Shown here: in pieces, positions 44,916 to 55,276 of the stretch | How the letters are laid out: every line of letters starts with the position of its first letter | Position numbering within the stretch: position 1 is the stretch's first letter | DNA from: Myxococcales bacterium | GTDB lineage: Bacteria > Myxococcota_A > Polyangia > Haliangiales > Haliangiaceae | Reading direction: 5' to 3' | DNA length: 64,000 bases | NCBI GenBank assembly: GCA_016706545.1 | Contig: JADJJK010000029.1 | Location: forward strand, 30,729-94,728 | The notes under the pieces: generated by a model | What the model saw: the letters and a program-made list of their open reading frames with translations, nothing else | What the model was told of the DNA's origin: nothing | The model's database searches: none | Position numbers and translations under genes: made by a program

Positions 44916-44968
44916 GCCTCATTATTGGGCAAAGCCCTCCCGACGGGCACACTCGCGCCCGGGCTGCG
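44916..44968. repeat. 53-bp structured dispersed repeat, copy 1 (between potD and potA)
   Basis: 49 of 53 bases match the copy at 60865-60917 in the same strand sense. The core GGGCAAAGCCCTCC...GGGCTGCG can fold as nested stems (AGCCC/GGGCT outside, GGGC/GCCC inside). It is intergenic and non-coding here. It probably belongs to a REP-like family. Confidence 0.85.
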
Positions 44969-45005
44969 CCGCCAACCTCGCCGAGCGAGCTTGGCGTGCT
45001 CGGGC

Positions 45006-45031
45006 AGGAGACCGTTTGACACCAGTCTCCT
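45006..45031 (-). terminator. Hairpin starting at the potD stop codon
   Basis: Minus-strand stem AGGAGAC / GTCTCCT (7 bp) with a 12-nt loop containing TGGTGTCAAAC. The stem begins in the TAG stop (45030-45032). It has no T-run. It resembles the hairpin at 60833-60865 (shared TAGGAG...TGGTGTCAA). It may attenuate or stabilise the transcript so that potD is made in excess over potABC. Confidence 0.6.
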
Positions 45032-46259
45032 AGCGTCCACTCATCACGCCAACGTAGTCCGTGACCCAGCGACTGTAGGGGACGCACGCGCCCTGGCTGC
45101 AAGTGCCGGTGGGCGTGCGCCAGAAATGGACCTGGTCGAAGCGATCGAAGCCGTTCACCTTGCAGGCGTCGGTGCCCTTGGGCGCCGCTTCCTTGCACGC
45201 CGCCGGCACCACTGGCACCGAGCCAAACCACTCCGACAGCGCGATCTGGACCTTGGGGCCAAGCGACCACTCCATCCACTTGTAGGCGCAATTGACGTTC
45301 TTGGCCTCGGCGTGAAGCATCGTGGTGTCAGCCCAGCCCGTCGAGCCCTCCTCGGGGATCGTGGAGGCGATCGGCTGCTTCTCGGCGACCAGGGCGTTGA
45401 CCATGTAGCCCCAGGAGCTGGACGCCACCACTCCGTCGCTCTTGAAGTCGGTCATCTGCACGGTGGCGTCATGCCAGTAGCGGTGGGTGAGCTTCTTCTG
45501 GTTGCGCAAGACTTCGAGCGCAGCCTTGTACTGGTCCTCGTTCAGCTCATAAGGATCCTTGATGCCCAGCTCGGGCTTCTTCTTCATGAGGTAGAGCGCG
45601 GCGTCGGCCACATAGATCGGGCCGTCGTACGCCTGCACGCGCCCCTTGTTGCTCTTGCCATCCGCGAGCTTCTGCTCTTCGAACACCACGCCCCAGGTCT
45701 TGGGCGGCTCCTTGAAGGCGTTGGTGTTGTACATGAGCACGTTGGGGCCCCACTGATACGGCACGCCGTACGACTTGCCGTCCACCGTGTACCAGGGCGC
45801 GGCCTTGAGGCGCTCATCCACCGTGGCGTACGCAGGGATGCGCGACAGGTCCACGGGCTGCACCCGCTTGCCGGCCACCAGGCGCAAGCTGGCGTCGCCG
45901 GAGGCGGTTACCAGGTCGTAGCCGCCCTTGTTCATGAGGGCGACCATCTCGTCGGAGGTGGCGGCGGTCTTGACGTTGACCTTGCAGCCGGACTCCTTCT
46001 CGAACTGGGTGACCCAGTCGTAGGCCTTGTCCGACTCGCCGCGCTCGATGTAGCCCGGCCAGGCGATGATGTTGAGCTGCCCTTCCAGCTTCTGCTCGGG
46101 CGCAGGAGGAGGAGTCGCTGCCGAGCCGGCCGAGCCTGCAGGGTCTGCCACGGCTCCGCTGCCAGGCGCAGGAGTCTTGTCTTCCTTCTTCTTGCCGCAT
46201 CCCGCCGCCAAGATTCCCGCAATACCGAATCCACAGACGAGCGCTGTCTTTCGCGTCAT
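45030..46259 (-). CDS. potD: Polyamine-binding lipoprotein PotD
   Basis: 409 residues from ATG 46259, with AAGGAG five bases upstream. Lipobox ILAAGC, then a Gly/Ala/Pro-rich tether (about 25-60) before the binding protein. The start of the fold is GQLNIIAWPGYIERG, and the ligand-pocket aromatic segments include YGVPYQWGPNVLMYNTNAF and SSSWGYMV. It is longer than E. coli PotD (about 348), mainly by the tether and a Cys-containing C-terminal extension (CKEAAPKGTDACK; CSQGACVPYSRW). It captures putrescine or spermidine and delivers it to PotBC. First gene of the operon. Confidence 0.93.
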   Translation of the reverse strand: MTRKTALVCGFGIAGILAAGCGKKKEDKTPAPGSGAVADPAGSAGSAATPPPAPEQKLEGQLNIIAWPGYIERGESDKAYDWVTQFEKESGCKVNVKTAATSDEMVALMNKGGYDLVTASGDASLRLVAGKRVQPVDLSRIPAYATVDERLKAAPWYTVDGKSYGVPYQWGPNVLMYNTNAFKEPPKTWGVVFEEQKLADGKSNKGRVQAYDGPIYVADAALYLMKKKPELGIKDPYELNEDQYKAALEVLRNQKKLTHRYWHDATVQMTDFKSDGVVASSSWGYMVNALVAEKQPIASTIPEEGSTGWADTTMLHAEAKNVNCAYKWMEWSLGPKVQIALSEWFGSVPVVPAACKEAAPKGTDACKVNGFDRFDQVHFWRTPTGTCSQGACVPYSRWVTDYVGVMSGR

Positions 46260-46471
46260 GCCGGCTCCTTTTTGCAAACAGACCTACGAAACGGAGCGAA
46301 CCACAAGACGGGCGGCGGCGGCTACTCGAGACGAGATCATAGTGAACGTGCAACGAACGGAGGTGCGACGGTGTATGACCTCGTAGCCGCGGAGGTCTCG
46401 ACGTCCAGCGGCTGCAGCGCGCCGCGGCGCGCCGGACTCCCGCACACCGTTGCCAGCGTGCCCGGGTTGCG
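46260..46471. promoter_or_regulatory. Divergent promoter region of potDABC and gabD-patD-gabT
   Basis: 212-bp gap between the two divergent catabolic operons, AT-richer near potD. No regulator gene is present in the cluster and no clear operator palindrome was found, but shared control would make sense because the two operons form one pathway. Confidence 0.45.
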
Positions 46472-47983
46472 ATGGCGGCGATTCCCTGGTCTGCTACCGG
46501 CGTGTCCGCCGTCGAGCTCGAGCCCACCCTTTCGCTCAAAGATCCGTCGCTGCTCCGGCACCAGTGCTACGTGGGCGGCGGCTGGGTCGACGCCGCGGAT
46601 CACCGCACGCTGAAGGTGACCAACCCGGCCACCGGCGAGAGCCTCGGCACCGTGCCGACGCTGTCAGCGGCAGACGTCCACGCGGCGATCGCCTGCGCGC
46701 AGGCCGCGCTGCCAGCCTGGCGCGCGCGCACCGCCAAGGAGCGCGCCAACGTGCTGCGCCGCTGGTTCAACTTGATCATGGAGCACCAGGAAGACCTGGC
46801 CACGATCATGACCGCGGAGCAGGGCAAGCCGCTCGCCGAGTCGCGCGGCGAGATCGCCTATGCGGCGTCGTTCATCGAGTGGTTCGCGGAAGAAGCCAAG
46901 CGCGCCTACGGCGACACCATCCCAGGCCACCAGGCAGACAAGCGCATCCTGGTATTCAAGGAGCCCATCGGCGTGGTGGCGGCGATCACGCCCTGGAACT
47001 TCCCCGCGGCGATGATCACCCGCAAGGCCGGCCCCGCGCTGGGCGTGGGCTGCACCATGGTGTGCAAGCCCGCCAGCGCCACGCCGTACTCCGCGCTGGC
47101 GCTGGCGGCGCTGGCCGAGCGCGCCGGGTTGCCCGCGGGCGTGCTCAACGTGGTCACCGGCGACGCCAGGATCGTGGGCCACGAGCTGACCACCCACCCG
47201 GCGATCCGCAAGGTGACCTTCACCGGCTCCACCGACGTCGGCAAGCGCATCGCCGCGGCGTGCGCCGCAACCGTCAAGAAGGTCTCGCTGGAGCTGGGGG
47301 GCAACGCGCCGTTTCTGGTCTTCGATGACGCAGATCTGGACGCCGCGGTGCAGGGCGCCATCGCCTCCAAGTATCGCAACAGCGGGCAGACCTGCGTCTG
47401 CACCAACCGCTTCCTGGTGCAAGAAGGGGTGTACGACGCCTTCGCGCAGAAGCTGGCCGCCGCGGTGGCCAACCTGCAGGTGGGCGATGGCATGACCCCG
47501 GGCTGCCAGCAAGGCCCGCTCATCAACGACGAGGCCCTCGCCAAGGTGGAGGCCCACCTGACCGACGCGCTGGCCAAGGGCGCGCGCGTGCTCGTCGGTG
47601 GCAAGCGGCACGCGCTGGGCGGCACCTTCTTCGAGCCCACGGTGATCGCGGACGCCAGCGCAGCCATGAGCCTGGCGCGTGATGAGACCTTCGGCCCGGT
47701 GGCCGCGCTGTTTTGCTTCCGCGATGAAGCGGAGGCCATCCGCCTGGCCAACGACACCGAGTTCGGGCTCGCCTCGTACGTCTACACCAGAGACCTGGCG
47801 CGCACGCTGCGCGTCGCCGAAGCGCTCGAGAGCGGCATGGTGGGTGTCAACACCGGCCTCATCTCGACGGAGAACGCGCCCTTTGGTGGCGTGAAGGAGT
47901 CCGGCTACGGCCGGGAGGGCTCGCGCTACGGCATCGAGGACTATCTCGCCATCAAGTACGTCTGCATCGGCGGCGTCCAGTAA
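46472..47983 (+). CDS. gabD: Succinate-semialdehyde dehydrogenase (NAD(P)+)
   Basis: 503 residues from ATG 46472; GTG 46502 (VSAVELEPTL) is an alternative. Aldehyde-dehydrogenase superfamily: VAAITPWNFPAAMITRK (NAD site), catalytic Glu in LELGGNAP (about 273), catalytic Cys in NSGQTCVC (about 307), and EIFGPV-like ETFGPVAALF. The CVCTNR and QGKPLAE patterns match GabD rather than betaine-aldehyde enzymes. It oxidises succinate semialdehyde to succinate, the last step of GABA breakdown. First gene of the plus-strand operon; the next follows after 47 bp. Confidence 0.92.
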   Translation: MAAIPWSATGVSAVELEPTLSLKDPSLLRHQCYVGGGWVDAADHRTLKVTNPATGESLGTVPTLSAADVHAAIACAQAALPAWRARTAKERANVLRRWFNLIMEHQEDLATIMTAEQGKPLAESRGEIAYAASFIEWFAEEAKRAYGDTIPGHQADKRILVFKEPIGVVAAITPWNFPAAMITRKAGPALGVGCTMVCKPASATPYSALALAALAERAGLPAGVLNVVTGDARIVGHELTTHPAIRKVTFTGSTDVGKRIAAACAATVKKVSLELGGNAPFLVFDDADLDAAVQGAIASKYRNSGQTCVCTNRFLVQEGVYDAFAQKLAAAVANLQVGDGMTPGCQQGPLINDEALAKVEAHLTDALAKGARVLVGGKRHALGGTFFEPTVIADASAAMSLARDETFGPVAALFCFRDEAEAIRLANDTEFGLASYVYTRDLARTLRVAEALESGMVGVNTGLISTENAPFGGVKESGYGREGSRYGIEDYLAIKYVCIGGVQ

Positions 47984-48030
47984 CTCGCGCCGCGCGCGCG
48001 TCCACCCACCTCTCTCGAGAAGAGCCTTCC

Positions 48031-49455
<1,425 letters not shown>

Positions 49456-49461
49456 GGGGTC

Positions 49462-50739
49462 ATGTCGGACAACACCAACGCTAGCGCCAACGCCAGCCTG
49501 CGCCATCGTCGCGAGGCTGCGGTGGCTCGCGGCGTCGCCACCGCGGCGCCTTTCTACGTAGCGCGGGCCCAGAACGCGGAGCTGTGGGACGCGGAGGGCC
49601 GGCGCTACCTCGACTTCGCGGGCGGCATCGCCGTCTTGAACACCGGACATCGCCATCCGCGCGTGGTGGCGGCGCTCCACGAGCAGCTCGACCGCTTCAC
49701 CCACACCGCGTTCCAGGTGGCGGCGTACGAGTCGTACATCAGCCTGGCCGAGCGGCTCAACGCGCTGGCGCCAGTGGCGAGCCCGGCCAAGAGCGTCCTT
49801 TTCTCGACGGGCGCCGAGGCGCTGGAGAACGCGGTCAAGCTGGCGCGGATCGCCACCGGGCGCTGCGCTGTCATCTGCTTCTCCGGGGCGTTCCACGGCC
49901 GCACGTTCTTGACCATGGCGATGACCGGCAAGGTCGTGCCGTACAAGGCCGGCTTTGGCCCGCTGGCGCCAGACATCTATCACGTGCCGTTCCCGATGGA
50001 CCTGCACGGCGTCAGCGTGGCCGACAGCGTGGCCGCGCTCCAGCTCCTGTTTCGCGCCAGCGTGGAGCCCAAGCGGGTGGCCGCCATCGTCATCGAGCCG
50101 GTGCAGGGCGAGGGCGGCTTCTATCCCGCGCCCACCGAGCTCTTGCGCGAGCTGCGCGCCATCTGCGACGAGCACGGCATCTTGCTCATCGCCGACGAAG
50201 TGCAGACCGGCTTTGGCCGCACCGGCCGCTGGTTCGCCATGCAGCATCACGGCGTCGAGCCCGACCTGATGACCTGCGCCAAGTCGCTCGCCGCCGGCCT
50301 GCCGTTGTCAGCCGTGATCGGCCGCGCGGCCATCATGGACGCGGCGCCGCCCGGCGGCCTCGGCGGCACCTACGGCGGCAACCCGCTGGCGGTGGCCGCG
50401 GCGCACGCTGTGCTCGATATCATCGAGCAAGAGCACCTGCTTGACCGCGCCAACCTGCTGGGCGAGCGCCTGCGCGCCAGGCTGACCCGCGTGCAAGCGA
50501 AGGTCCCCGGCGTGGCGGAGATCCGCGGCCCCGGCGCCATGGTCGCCATGGAGCTGATGCGCGGCGGCGCGCCGGATCCGGACGCAGCCAAGGCCATCCA
50601 GGCCAAGGCGATGGCGCGCGGCCTGCTGCTCCTGACCTGCGGCGTCCATGGCAACGTGATCCGGTTTCTGTTCCCGCTCACCATCGAAGACGCAGTCTTC
50701 GACGAGGGCCTGGCCATCCTCGAAGACGTCATCGCCTGA
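49462..50739 (+). CDS. gabT: 4-aminobutyrate aminotransferase
   Basis: 425 residues from ATG 49462, only 6 bp after patD, with GAGGGG overlapping the patD stop. Class III aminotransferase: STGAEALENAVKLAR, AFHGRT, IADEVQTGFGRTG and PLP lysine in TCAKSLAAGLPLS (K274). It converts GABA and 2-oxoglutarate to succinate semialdehyde and glutamate. No separate putrescine aminotransferase (PatA) is present, so this enzyme may also act on putrescine, or the first step is encoded elsewhere. Confidence 0.93.
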   Translation: MSDNTNASANASLRHRREAAVARGVATAAPFYVARAQNAELWDAEGRRYLDFAGGIAVLNTGHRHPRVVAALHEQLDRFTHTAFQVAAYESYISLAERLNALAPVASPAKSVLFSTGAEALENAVKLARIATGRCAVICFSGAFHGRTFLTMAMTGKVVPYKAGFGPLAPDIYHVPFPMDLHGVSVADSVAALQLLFRASVEPKRVAAIVIEPVQGEGGFYPAPTELLRELRAICDEHGILLIADEVQTGFGRTGRWFAMQHHGVEPDLMTCAKSLAAGLPLSAVIGRAAIMDAAPPGGLGGTYGGNPLAVAAAHAVLDIIEQEHLLDRANLLGERLRARLTRVQAKVPGVAEIRGPGAMVAMELMRGGAPDPDAAKAIQAKAMARGLLLLTCGVHGNVIRFLFPLTIEDAVFDEGLAILEDVIA

Positions 50740-50783
50740 CCCGCGTGACCTGCGTGACCCGCGTGACCTGCGTGACCTGCGCG
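50737..50783. repeat. CGTGACCTG tandem repeat directly after gabT
   Basis: About five 9-bp units alternating GTGACCTGC / GTGACCCGC. The array includes the gabT stop codon itself. A GC-rich CGCGCG/CGCGCG region follows to 50815. Confidence 0.8.
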
Positions 50784-50830
50784 GCGCGCGTGCCCCGCGC
50801 GGGCGCCCGCCTCTGCCACCCGACCGCTGC

Positions 50831-51607
50831 TTATTGCACTGCCGCGATCCAGAGCTGCGCGCCTTGCGTCGGCGTGGACACCCACGTGACGTCATAGCTA
50901 CCGGCGGCGTCCACCTGCTTGACCGCGACCGCGCTCTGCACCAGCGCCCCGGACAGGAGCACCGCGTCGATCACCACGAAGCCGCCACCAGGCACCGCGG
51001 TCTTGTCCCCTTGCACGCCGGCGTCGCCCCACCAGAACGCGACCAGGGTCGCGGGCCCGGTGGTCGTCACCTTGGGCGAGGTCAACGGGTCACCAGCTTG
51101 CACCTCGGCCCAATCGAAGTCCACCACCTGGGTCCCCTGCACCTCCACCACCGAGACCGTGATCTCGTCCGCCGGTGGCGTGCTCACGCTCACCACGTGC
51201 CCGGGACCACCCGCGGCACCGGCGAAGGCGTAGAGCGCCGTTCCCGAGGACGGCCAGCGCGTGTAGGGGTGCTGGGTGCCGAGCTGCACGTACGGCGCGT
51301 TGCCCTTGTTGTCCGTGGGCAAGCGAAAGGCCGATGCGTCGCCCCGCCCCACGCTGACCAGGATGGTGCTGCCGCCAGCCCTGGTGGCCAGCGCCGGCGT
51401 CGCCAGCGCCGCCTTGCCGCCGCCGATGCGCTGGAACACCAGCGCGTGGGCGCCGACCGTCGCCGGGATCGCTCCGTCGGAGCGGCCGTCCGCCGCCCCT
51501 TCTCCGTCCTTGCCGCCGCAGCCGGCGAGCAAGCAAGCGATCGCCCCGGCCAGGACCGGCGCCACGAGCCCCGCCTGATGCCACGCCAGGTGACCGTCAG
51601 CAACCAT
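50831..51607 (-). CDS. Hypothetical lipoprotein
   Basis: 258 residues from ATG 51607. Lipobox LLAGC after a signal peptide with a short polar start, then a Gly/Asp-rich tether. The rest is beta-rich: ALVFQRIGGGKAAL, STILVSVGRGDASAF, EITVSVVEVQGT, PATLVAFWWGD. It resembles small secreted jelly-roll proteins seen in Myxococcota, but I cannot name a family. Convergent with gabT. Confidence 0.72.
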   Translation of the reverse strand: MVADGHLAWHQAGLVAPVLAGAIACLLAGCGGKDGEGAADGRSDGAIPATVGAHALVFQRIGGGKAALATPALATRAGGSTILVSVGRGDASAFRLPTDNKGNAPYVQLGTQHPYTRWPSSGTALYAFAGAAGGPGHVVSVSTPPADEITVSVVEVQGTQVVDFDWAEVQAGDPLTSPKVTTTGPATLVAFWWGDAGVQGDKTAVPGGGFVVIDAVLLSGALVQSAVAVKQVDAAGSYDVTWVSTPTQGAQLWIAAVQ

Positions 51608-51808
51608 CGCCGCAGTGTAGCGGCCGGGCGCCGCCAGACAACCCTGGAGATCCTCGCCACTTGAAGATCACCCCGGGATCGCCGCGAGCGATGCCCCCCG
51701 CGCCACCGCGGTCCGCCGGTGCGCCCACGTCATGGCGAGCGCGAAACGCCTTGGCCATCGCCGCACGTCCATGCAAGAGTGGGAGCGCTACGTCGCAGCC
51801 CCAAGCCC

Positions 51809-52306
51809 ATGAGAGTCCTCCACCTATCTCCCTGCTTCGCGATCTTGGCAGCCTGTGGGTTTGGGGATGACGGTCGGCTGCAATCCGGGGTCGACGCGGC
51901 CGCGAACGTCGACGCGGCGGTCGACGCGCCGATCGACGCGCGGCCAATGGCTCAGACCTTCGAGGCCCGGCCGGCCACCGCGATTCCGGACAACGAGCCC
52001 ACCGGCATCTCCGTCCCGTTCAACGTCAACACCGTGACCTTCGCGACCAGCGCAGAGGTCCAGGTCGGCGTGGCGCACACGTTCCGCGGCGACGTTCGCA
52101 TCGAGCTGCTCCGTGGCACCACCGTGCTCAAGGTGCTCAAGATGGAGAGCACGGACGCCAACGACAACATCAACGAGACCTACCAGATCACGGGAGCCGA
52201 GCTTGGCGCTCCGCTCAACGCGATCTACTCGGTCCGCTTCATCGATACCGACCAAGGGGTCATCGGCACCGTGGCCTACGTGCGGTTGACCTTCAAGGTC
52301 ACCTGA
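51809..52306 (+). CDS. Lipoprotein with P (Homo B) proprotein-convertase-like domain
   Basis: 165 residues from ATG 51809 (MRVLHLSPCFAILAAC); longer upstream reading lacks a signal peptide. An Asp/Ala-rich tether (AANVDAAVDAPIDARP) leads to a beta-sandwich with AIPDNEPTGISVPF, VGVAHTFRGDVRIELLRG and VRFIDTDQGVIGTV, the core pattern of P domains that follow subtilisin proteases. Here it stands alone without a protease, as a surface lipoprotein. Function unknown. Confidence 0.75.
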   Translation: MRVLHLSPCFAILAACGFGDDGRLQSGVDAAANVDAAVDAPIDARPMAQTFEARPATAIPDNEPTGISVPFNVNTVTFATSAEVQVGVAHTFRGDVRIELLRGTTVLKVLKMESTDANDNINETYQITGAELGAPLNAIYSVRFIDTDQGVIGTVAYVRLTFKVT

Positions 52307-52458
52307 AGCGCTGGCTCGCGCCGCGCCGCCTGGCGCCCCCTCTCTCTCGCACCGATCTTGGCAGTGCTCCATCACAGCCCGGCCTGACCCACACAAGCTG
52401 ACATCCCCTGGCTGAGCGCCAACCGGGGTTGGTGCGGGTCTTGCTCTCTACTCAAAGC

Positions 52459-52881
52459 ATGCAGACTCCTGGCAAGCTGCTCAATGAACTCCTGCAGCAG
52501 CACGAGCAGATCCGCATGCTCATCCGCCGATGCGATGAGCTGCTCGATCTCACCGACCGCGACCCCTCGCAGGTGCAGGAGCTGGTCCTGGCGGTGGCCC
52601 GCCTGCGCTGGGCTGTCGAATCGCACAACCGCGTAGAAGAACAGCTACTATCCCCGGTGCTGCGCGAGATCGACTCCTTCGGCGATGTCCGCGTCGAGCA
52701 CATGGTGGACGCGCATCGCAAGGAACACGCCCAGATCGGCGAGCGGCTGGACAAGCCCGTCGTCGATTCGCTGCGTCAGACGCTGGGCCTCTTGCGTGAG
52801 CACCTCGAGGCGGAGGAGCGCTATTTTCTCACCTCGCGAGTGCTCCGCGACGACCTGGTCACCCTCGAAGGCGGCGGCTAG
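52459..52881 (+). CDS. Hemerythrin-like HHE domain protein
   Basis: 140 residues from ATG 52459. Four-helix bundle with metal-ligand pattern: LLQQHEQIRML, VESHNRVEEQLLSPVL, DAHRKEHAQI and LREHLEAEERYF. These His and Glu residues match the HHE cation-binding family (diiron site), which binds oxygen or senses/handles iron or NO. No fused signalling domain and no partner genes nearby. Cytosolic. Confidence 0.88.
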   Translation: MQTPGKLLNELLQQHEQIRMLIRRCDELLDLTDRDPSQVQELVLAVARLRWAVESHNRVEEQLLSPVLREIDSFGDVRVEHMVDAHRKEHAQIGERLDKPVVDSLRQTLGLLREHLEAEERYFLTSRVLRDDLVTLEGGG

Positions 52882-53187
52882 CTGTCGGCGAGACCTGAAC
52901 CGCTGACGCCGCCGCGATTGTAGAACTGCGTCTGTGCAGAACGTGCGCTGACGTCTGTCGTGCGCTGCAATTCTTGCACGGACGCGCGCGCCGGCGCGCG
53001 CCGGCTTGTGTCCGAAGCCCTGTGCCGACACGTGCTGTGCGTTGCTGCCTCAGGTGGCCAATGGCGAACACCCGCTGGTGGTGAAGCTCCCACAGTCCGG
53101 GCCCGTCAGCGCTGTTCAAGGTTGGTCACGTTCCTCGCTGATAGCCAGCGCTCGTCTCTAGCCAACTGGAATCACGAGGACTGTTCC
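52882..53187. other. 306-bp intergenic stretch
   Basis: No gene supported. It contains a GC palindromic run around 52980-53005 (CGCGCGCGCCGGCGCGCGCCGG). The last 60 bp have GAGGA eight bases before the next start. No clear promoter elements. Confidence 0.35.
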
Positions 53188-53895
53188 ATGGCATGGCAAG
53201 TGCTCATTGGTCGGACCATGAAGAGAGCGCTGATCGGCGGATGGATGGCGTTGGCGGTCGCGCAGGCGGGCTGCAACTCCAAGACGACCATGGTCGCAGG
53301 CGCCGCTGGCCTGGTGCTGGGCGCGGTGGCGCTGTCGAGCACCAAGGACGTGCCCGAATGCGGGCCCCCAGAGTTTGTGTGTCCTGGCAACGTCTCAGAC
53401 GACTCCATCAACCTCTTCGTCATCACGGCCGGGGCGGTAGTTCTGGCTATGTCAGGCGCGATCTTCCTCGGCGGCGCCGCCGGGGCGACCTATGACGTCG
53501 CGTCGAAGCCGTCCGACGTCATCCCGCCCGCGCCTGTGGCTGCTGCGGCAGGCCCCGCAGCCACGGCCATGCGTGGTGTGCCGCCGAGCAAGACTCCGCC
53601 ACCGTCGACCAGCGCCCCCGCCGCTGCGCAAGCAAGTCCCATGGTGGCCCCGCCACTTCCGGAGAACCTGTCGAGCACCGCGCCAGCACGCGCGGAGCTC
53701 GCGCTGCACATCCGGCTCGCCGCGCGCGCCGATCGCTGCCCCACCGCGCGCTTTCTTGCAGAGAAGCTCAAGGCCCATGATCCGGACCTGGTGGCAGCGT
53801 TGCACGAGGGCGACAGCTACGTCGCGCGTTGCCTCAACGCCACCGGGCCGACCACGACGACGCCCGCCGCCCTGCTGGCGCCCGCGCTGCCATGA
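53188..53895 (+). CDS. Hypothetical membrane lipoprotein
   Basis: 235 residues from ATG 53188, chosen for GAGGA upstream; ATG 53218 would give a more standard lipoprotein signal (MKRALIGGWMALAVAQAGC). After the Cys there are two short hydrophobic segments (MVAGAAGLVLGAVAL; LFVITAGAVVLAMSGAIFLGG) flanking a CGPPEFVC loop, then a Pro/Ala-rich linker and a small helical C-terminus (ELALHIRLAARADRC). No family recognised. Confidence 0.7.
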   Translation: MAWQVLIGRTMKRALIGGWMALAVAQAGCNSKTTMVAGAAGLVLGAVALSSTKDVPECGPPEFVCPGNVSDDSINLFVITAGAVVLAMSGAIFLGGAAGATYDVASKPSDVIPPAPVAAAAGPAATAMRGVPPSKTPPPSTSAPAAAQASPMVAPPLPENLSSTAPARAELALHIRLAARADRCPTARFLAEKLKAHDPDLVAALHEGDSYVARCLNATGPTTTTPAALLAPALP

Positions 53896-53956
53896 CAGGC
53901 GCGCCCGCCAAAACGGCTGCGCGCGCCGCGCACGCACGGCCGCGACCACCCAGCAC

Positions 53957-53993
53957 CTGACCTCCACCTGGCCTCCACCTGGCCTCCTGGCCT
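53957..53993. repeat. CCACCTGGCCT tandem repeat
   Basis: Four degenerate 11-bp units between the lipoprotein and M48 protease genes. Non-coding. Confidence 0.7.
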
Positions 53994-54059
53994 TCCGCCC
54001 GCGTGGTCCCACCTGGCCGCCGCTCTTTTCGCTCGAAGATTCCCCGCTAAGATATCTGC

Positions 54060-54962
54060 ATGGCAGCACCTCCCGATGATCCCGTCGAGCCTGGCGGCCC
54101 TGACGAGCCGTCCGCCGAGCTGGCGCGCTCGACCAAGCGCCGCAAGCTGCGGCCCTTGCCGGGGCTCACGCCCGCGGACTTCCAGCACAAGAGCGACATC
54201 GCGGCCACCGACGCGCTCAAGCGGATCCCCGGCCTCGAGAAGGTGATGTCCAAGATCATGGAGTACGGCCTCGAGCGCCTGTACTACGTGGACAACGTCG
54301 CCTCGAACCTGCGCGTGACACCGGCGATGTTCGGCAGGCTCCACCGCAGCCTGACCTGGGCCTGCAAGATCCTCGACGTGCCGGAGCCAGAGCTCTACGT
54401 CACCGTCGATCCGGTCCCCAACGCCTTCACCTACGGCCACACCAAGCCCTTCATCACGCTCACCTCCGGCCTCATCGACATGCTCAGCGATGAAGAGCTG
54501 TTCTTCGTGATCGGCCATGAAGTGGGCCACATCAAGGCCGGCCACGTGCTCTACGGCACCATCGCCCGCAACATCGCCGCCGTCATGGAGCTGGTCGGCC
54601 AGGCCACGCTTGGACTGGGGGCCCTGCTGGGCCAAGGCCTCGTCTATGCGTTGCTCGAGTGGTACCGGTGCGCCGAGCTGACCTCGGACCGCGCCGCGCT
54701 GCTGTGCGTCCAGAACCTGGACGCCGCGCACGGCACGTTCATGAAGCTCGCTGGCGGCACCACTCGCCTGGCTGCAGAGATGGACCGCGCCGAGTTCCTG
54801 CGCCAGATCCGCGCCTATGAAGACGTGGATCGCTCCACGCTCAACAAGGCGTACAAGATCTTGCTCACCGTCTCGCGCACGCACCCGTTTGCCATCCAGC
54901 GCGCCAAAGAGCTCGATCTCTGGCACAGCTCCGCTGGGCCGCTAGCCCGAGTCCAGGTTTGA
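54060..54962 (+). CDS. M48 family metalloprotease (cytosolic/peripheral)
   Basis: 300 residues from ATG 54060. HEVGH (153-157) with the third ligand in CAELTSDRAAL (about 205). It has no signal peptide; hydrophobicity between them (AAVMELVGQATLGLGALL) may sit on the membrane. The active-site approach ITLTSGLIDML matches the M48 HtpX-like group. Probably zinc-dependent quality-control protease. It is unrelated in architecture to the 1314-residue M48 protein at 22453. Confidence 0.87.
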   Translation: MAAPPDDPVEPGGPDEPSAELARSTKRRKLRPLPGLTPADFQHKSDIAATDALKRIPGLEKVMSKIMEYGLERLYYVDNVASNLRVTPAMFGRLHRSLTWACKILDVPEPELYVTVDPVPNAFTYGHTKPFITLTSGLIDMLSDEELFFVIGHEVGHIKAGHVLYGTIARNIAAVMELVGQATLGLGALLGQGLVYALLEWYRCAELTSDRAALLCVQNLDAAHGTFMKLAGGTTRLAAEMDRAEFLRQIRAYEDVDRSTLNKAYKILLTVSRTHPFAIQRAKELDLWHSSAGPLARVQV

Positions 54963-55276
54963 ATGCCTGCGCCACGCTGCGGGCGCCTTGGGCGTAGCCA
55001 GCTGCTGTCACCTACGCCCTCGCTGCGCTTCGGGCGGCGCCCGCACACCGAAGGTCTCGTCTCGCACGCGCGCCGGTCCTGCGCCCTGGCAGGCCGCGCA
55101 CGCCGAATCGGCACGCGCGCCGCTCGCGCACGGCCGCGAACCGATCGCGCACGGTCGCGCACGGCCCGAGACGCCAACCCACCGCCAACGCGCACTCGCC
55201 GCGCACGCGCCGCGCAGTCGCCGCGCAGTCGCTGCTGGGGCCAGGCATCGGCACGCCGCTGGCAAGCGCAGGGCGA
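54963..55276. other. 314-bp GC-rich intergenic stretch with short repeats
   Basis: No credible gene: the open frames are Arg/Ala-rich and lack starts with ribosome sites. From 55080 to 55230 it is built from degenerate GCGCACGG/CGCGCACGC-type repeats. Nothing resembling an RNA gene was recognised. Confidence 0.4.

Noticed and set aside
43854..46613. 919-codon plus-strand frame over the pot genes
   Set aside because: Antisense to recognised potA and potD and includes their intergenic repeat; no motif.
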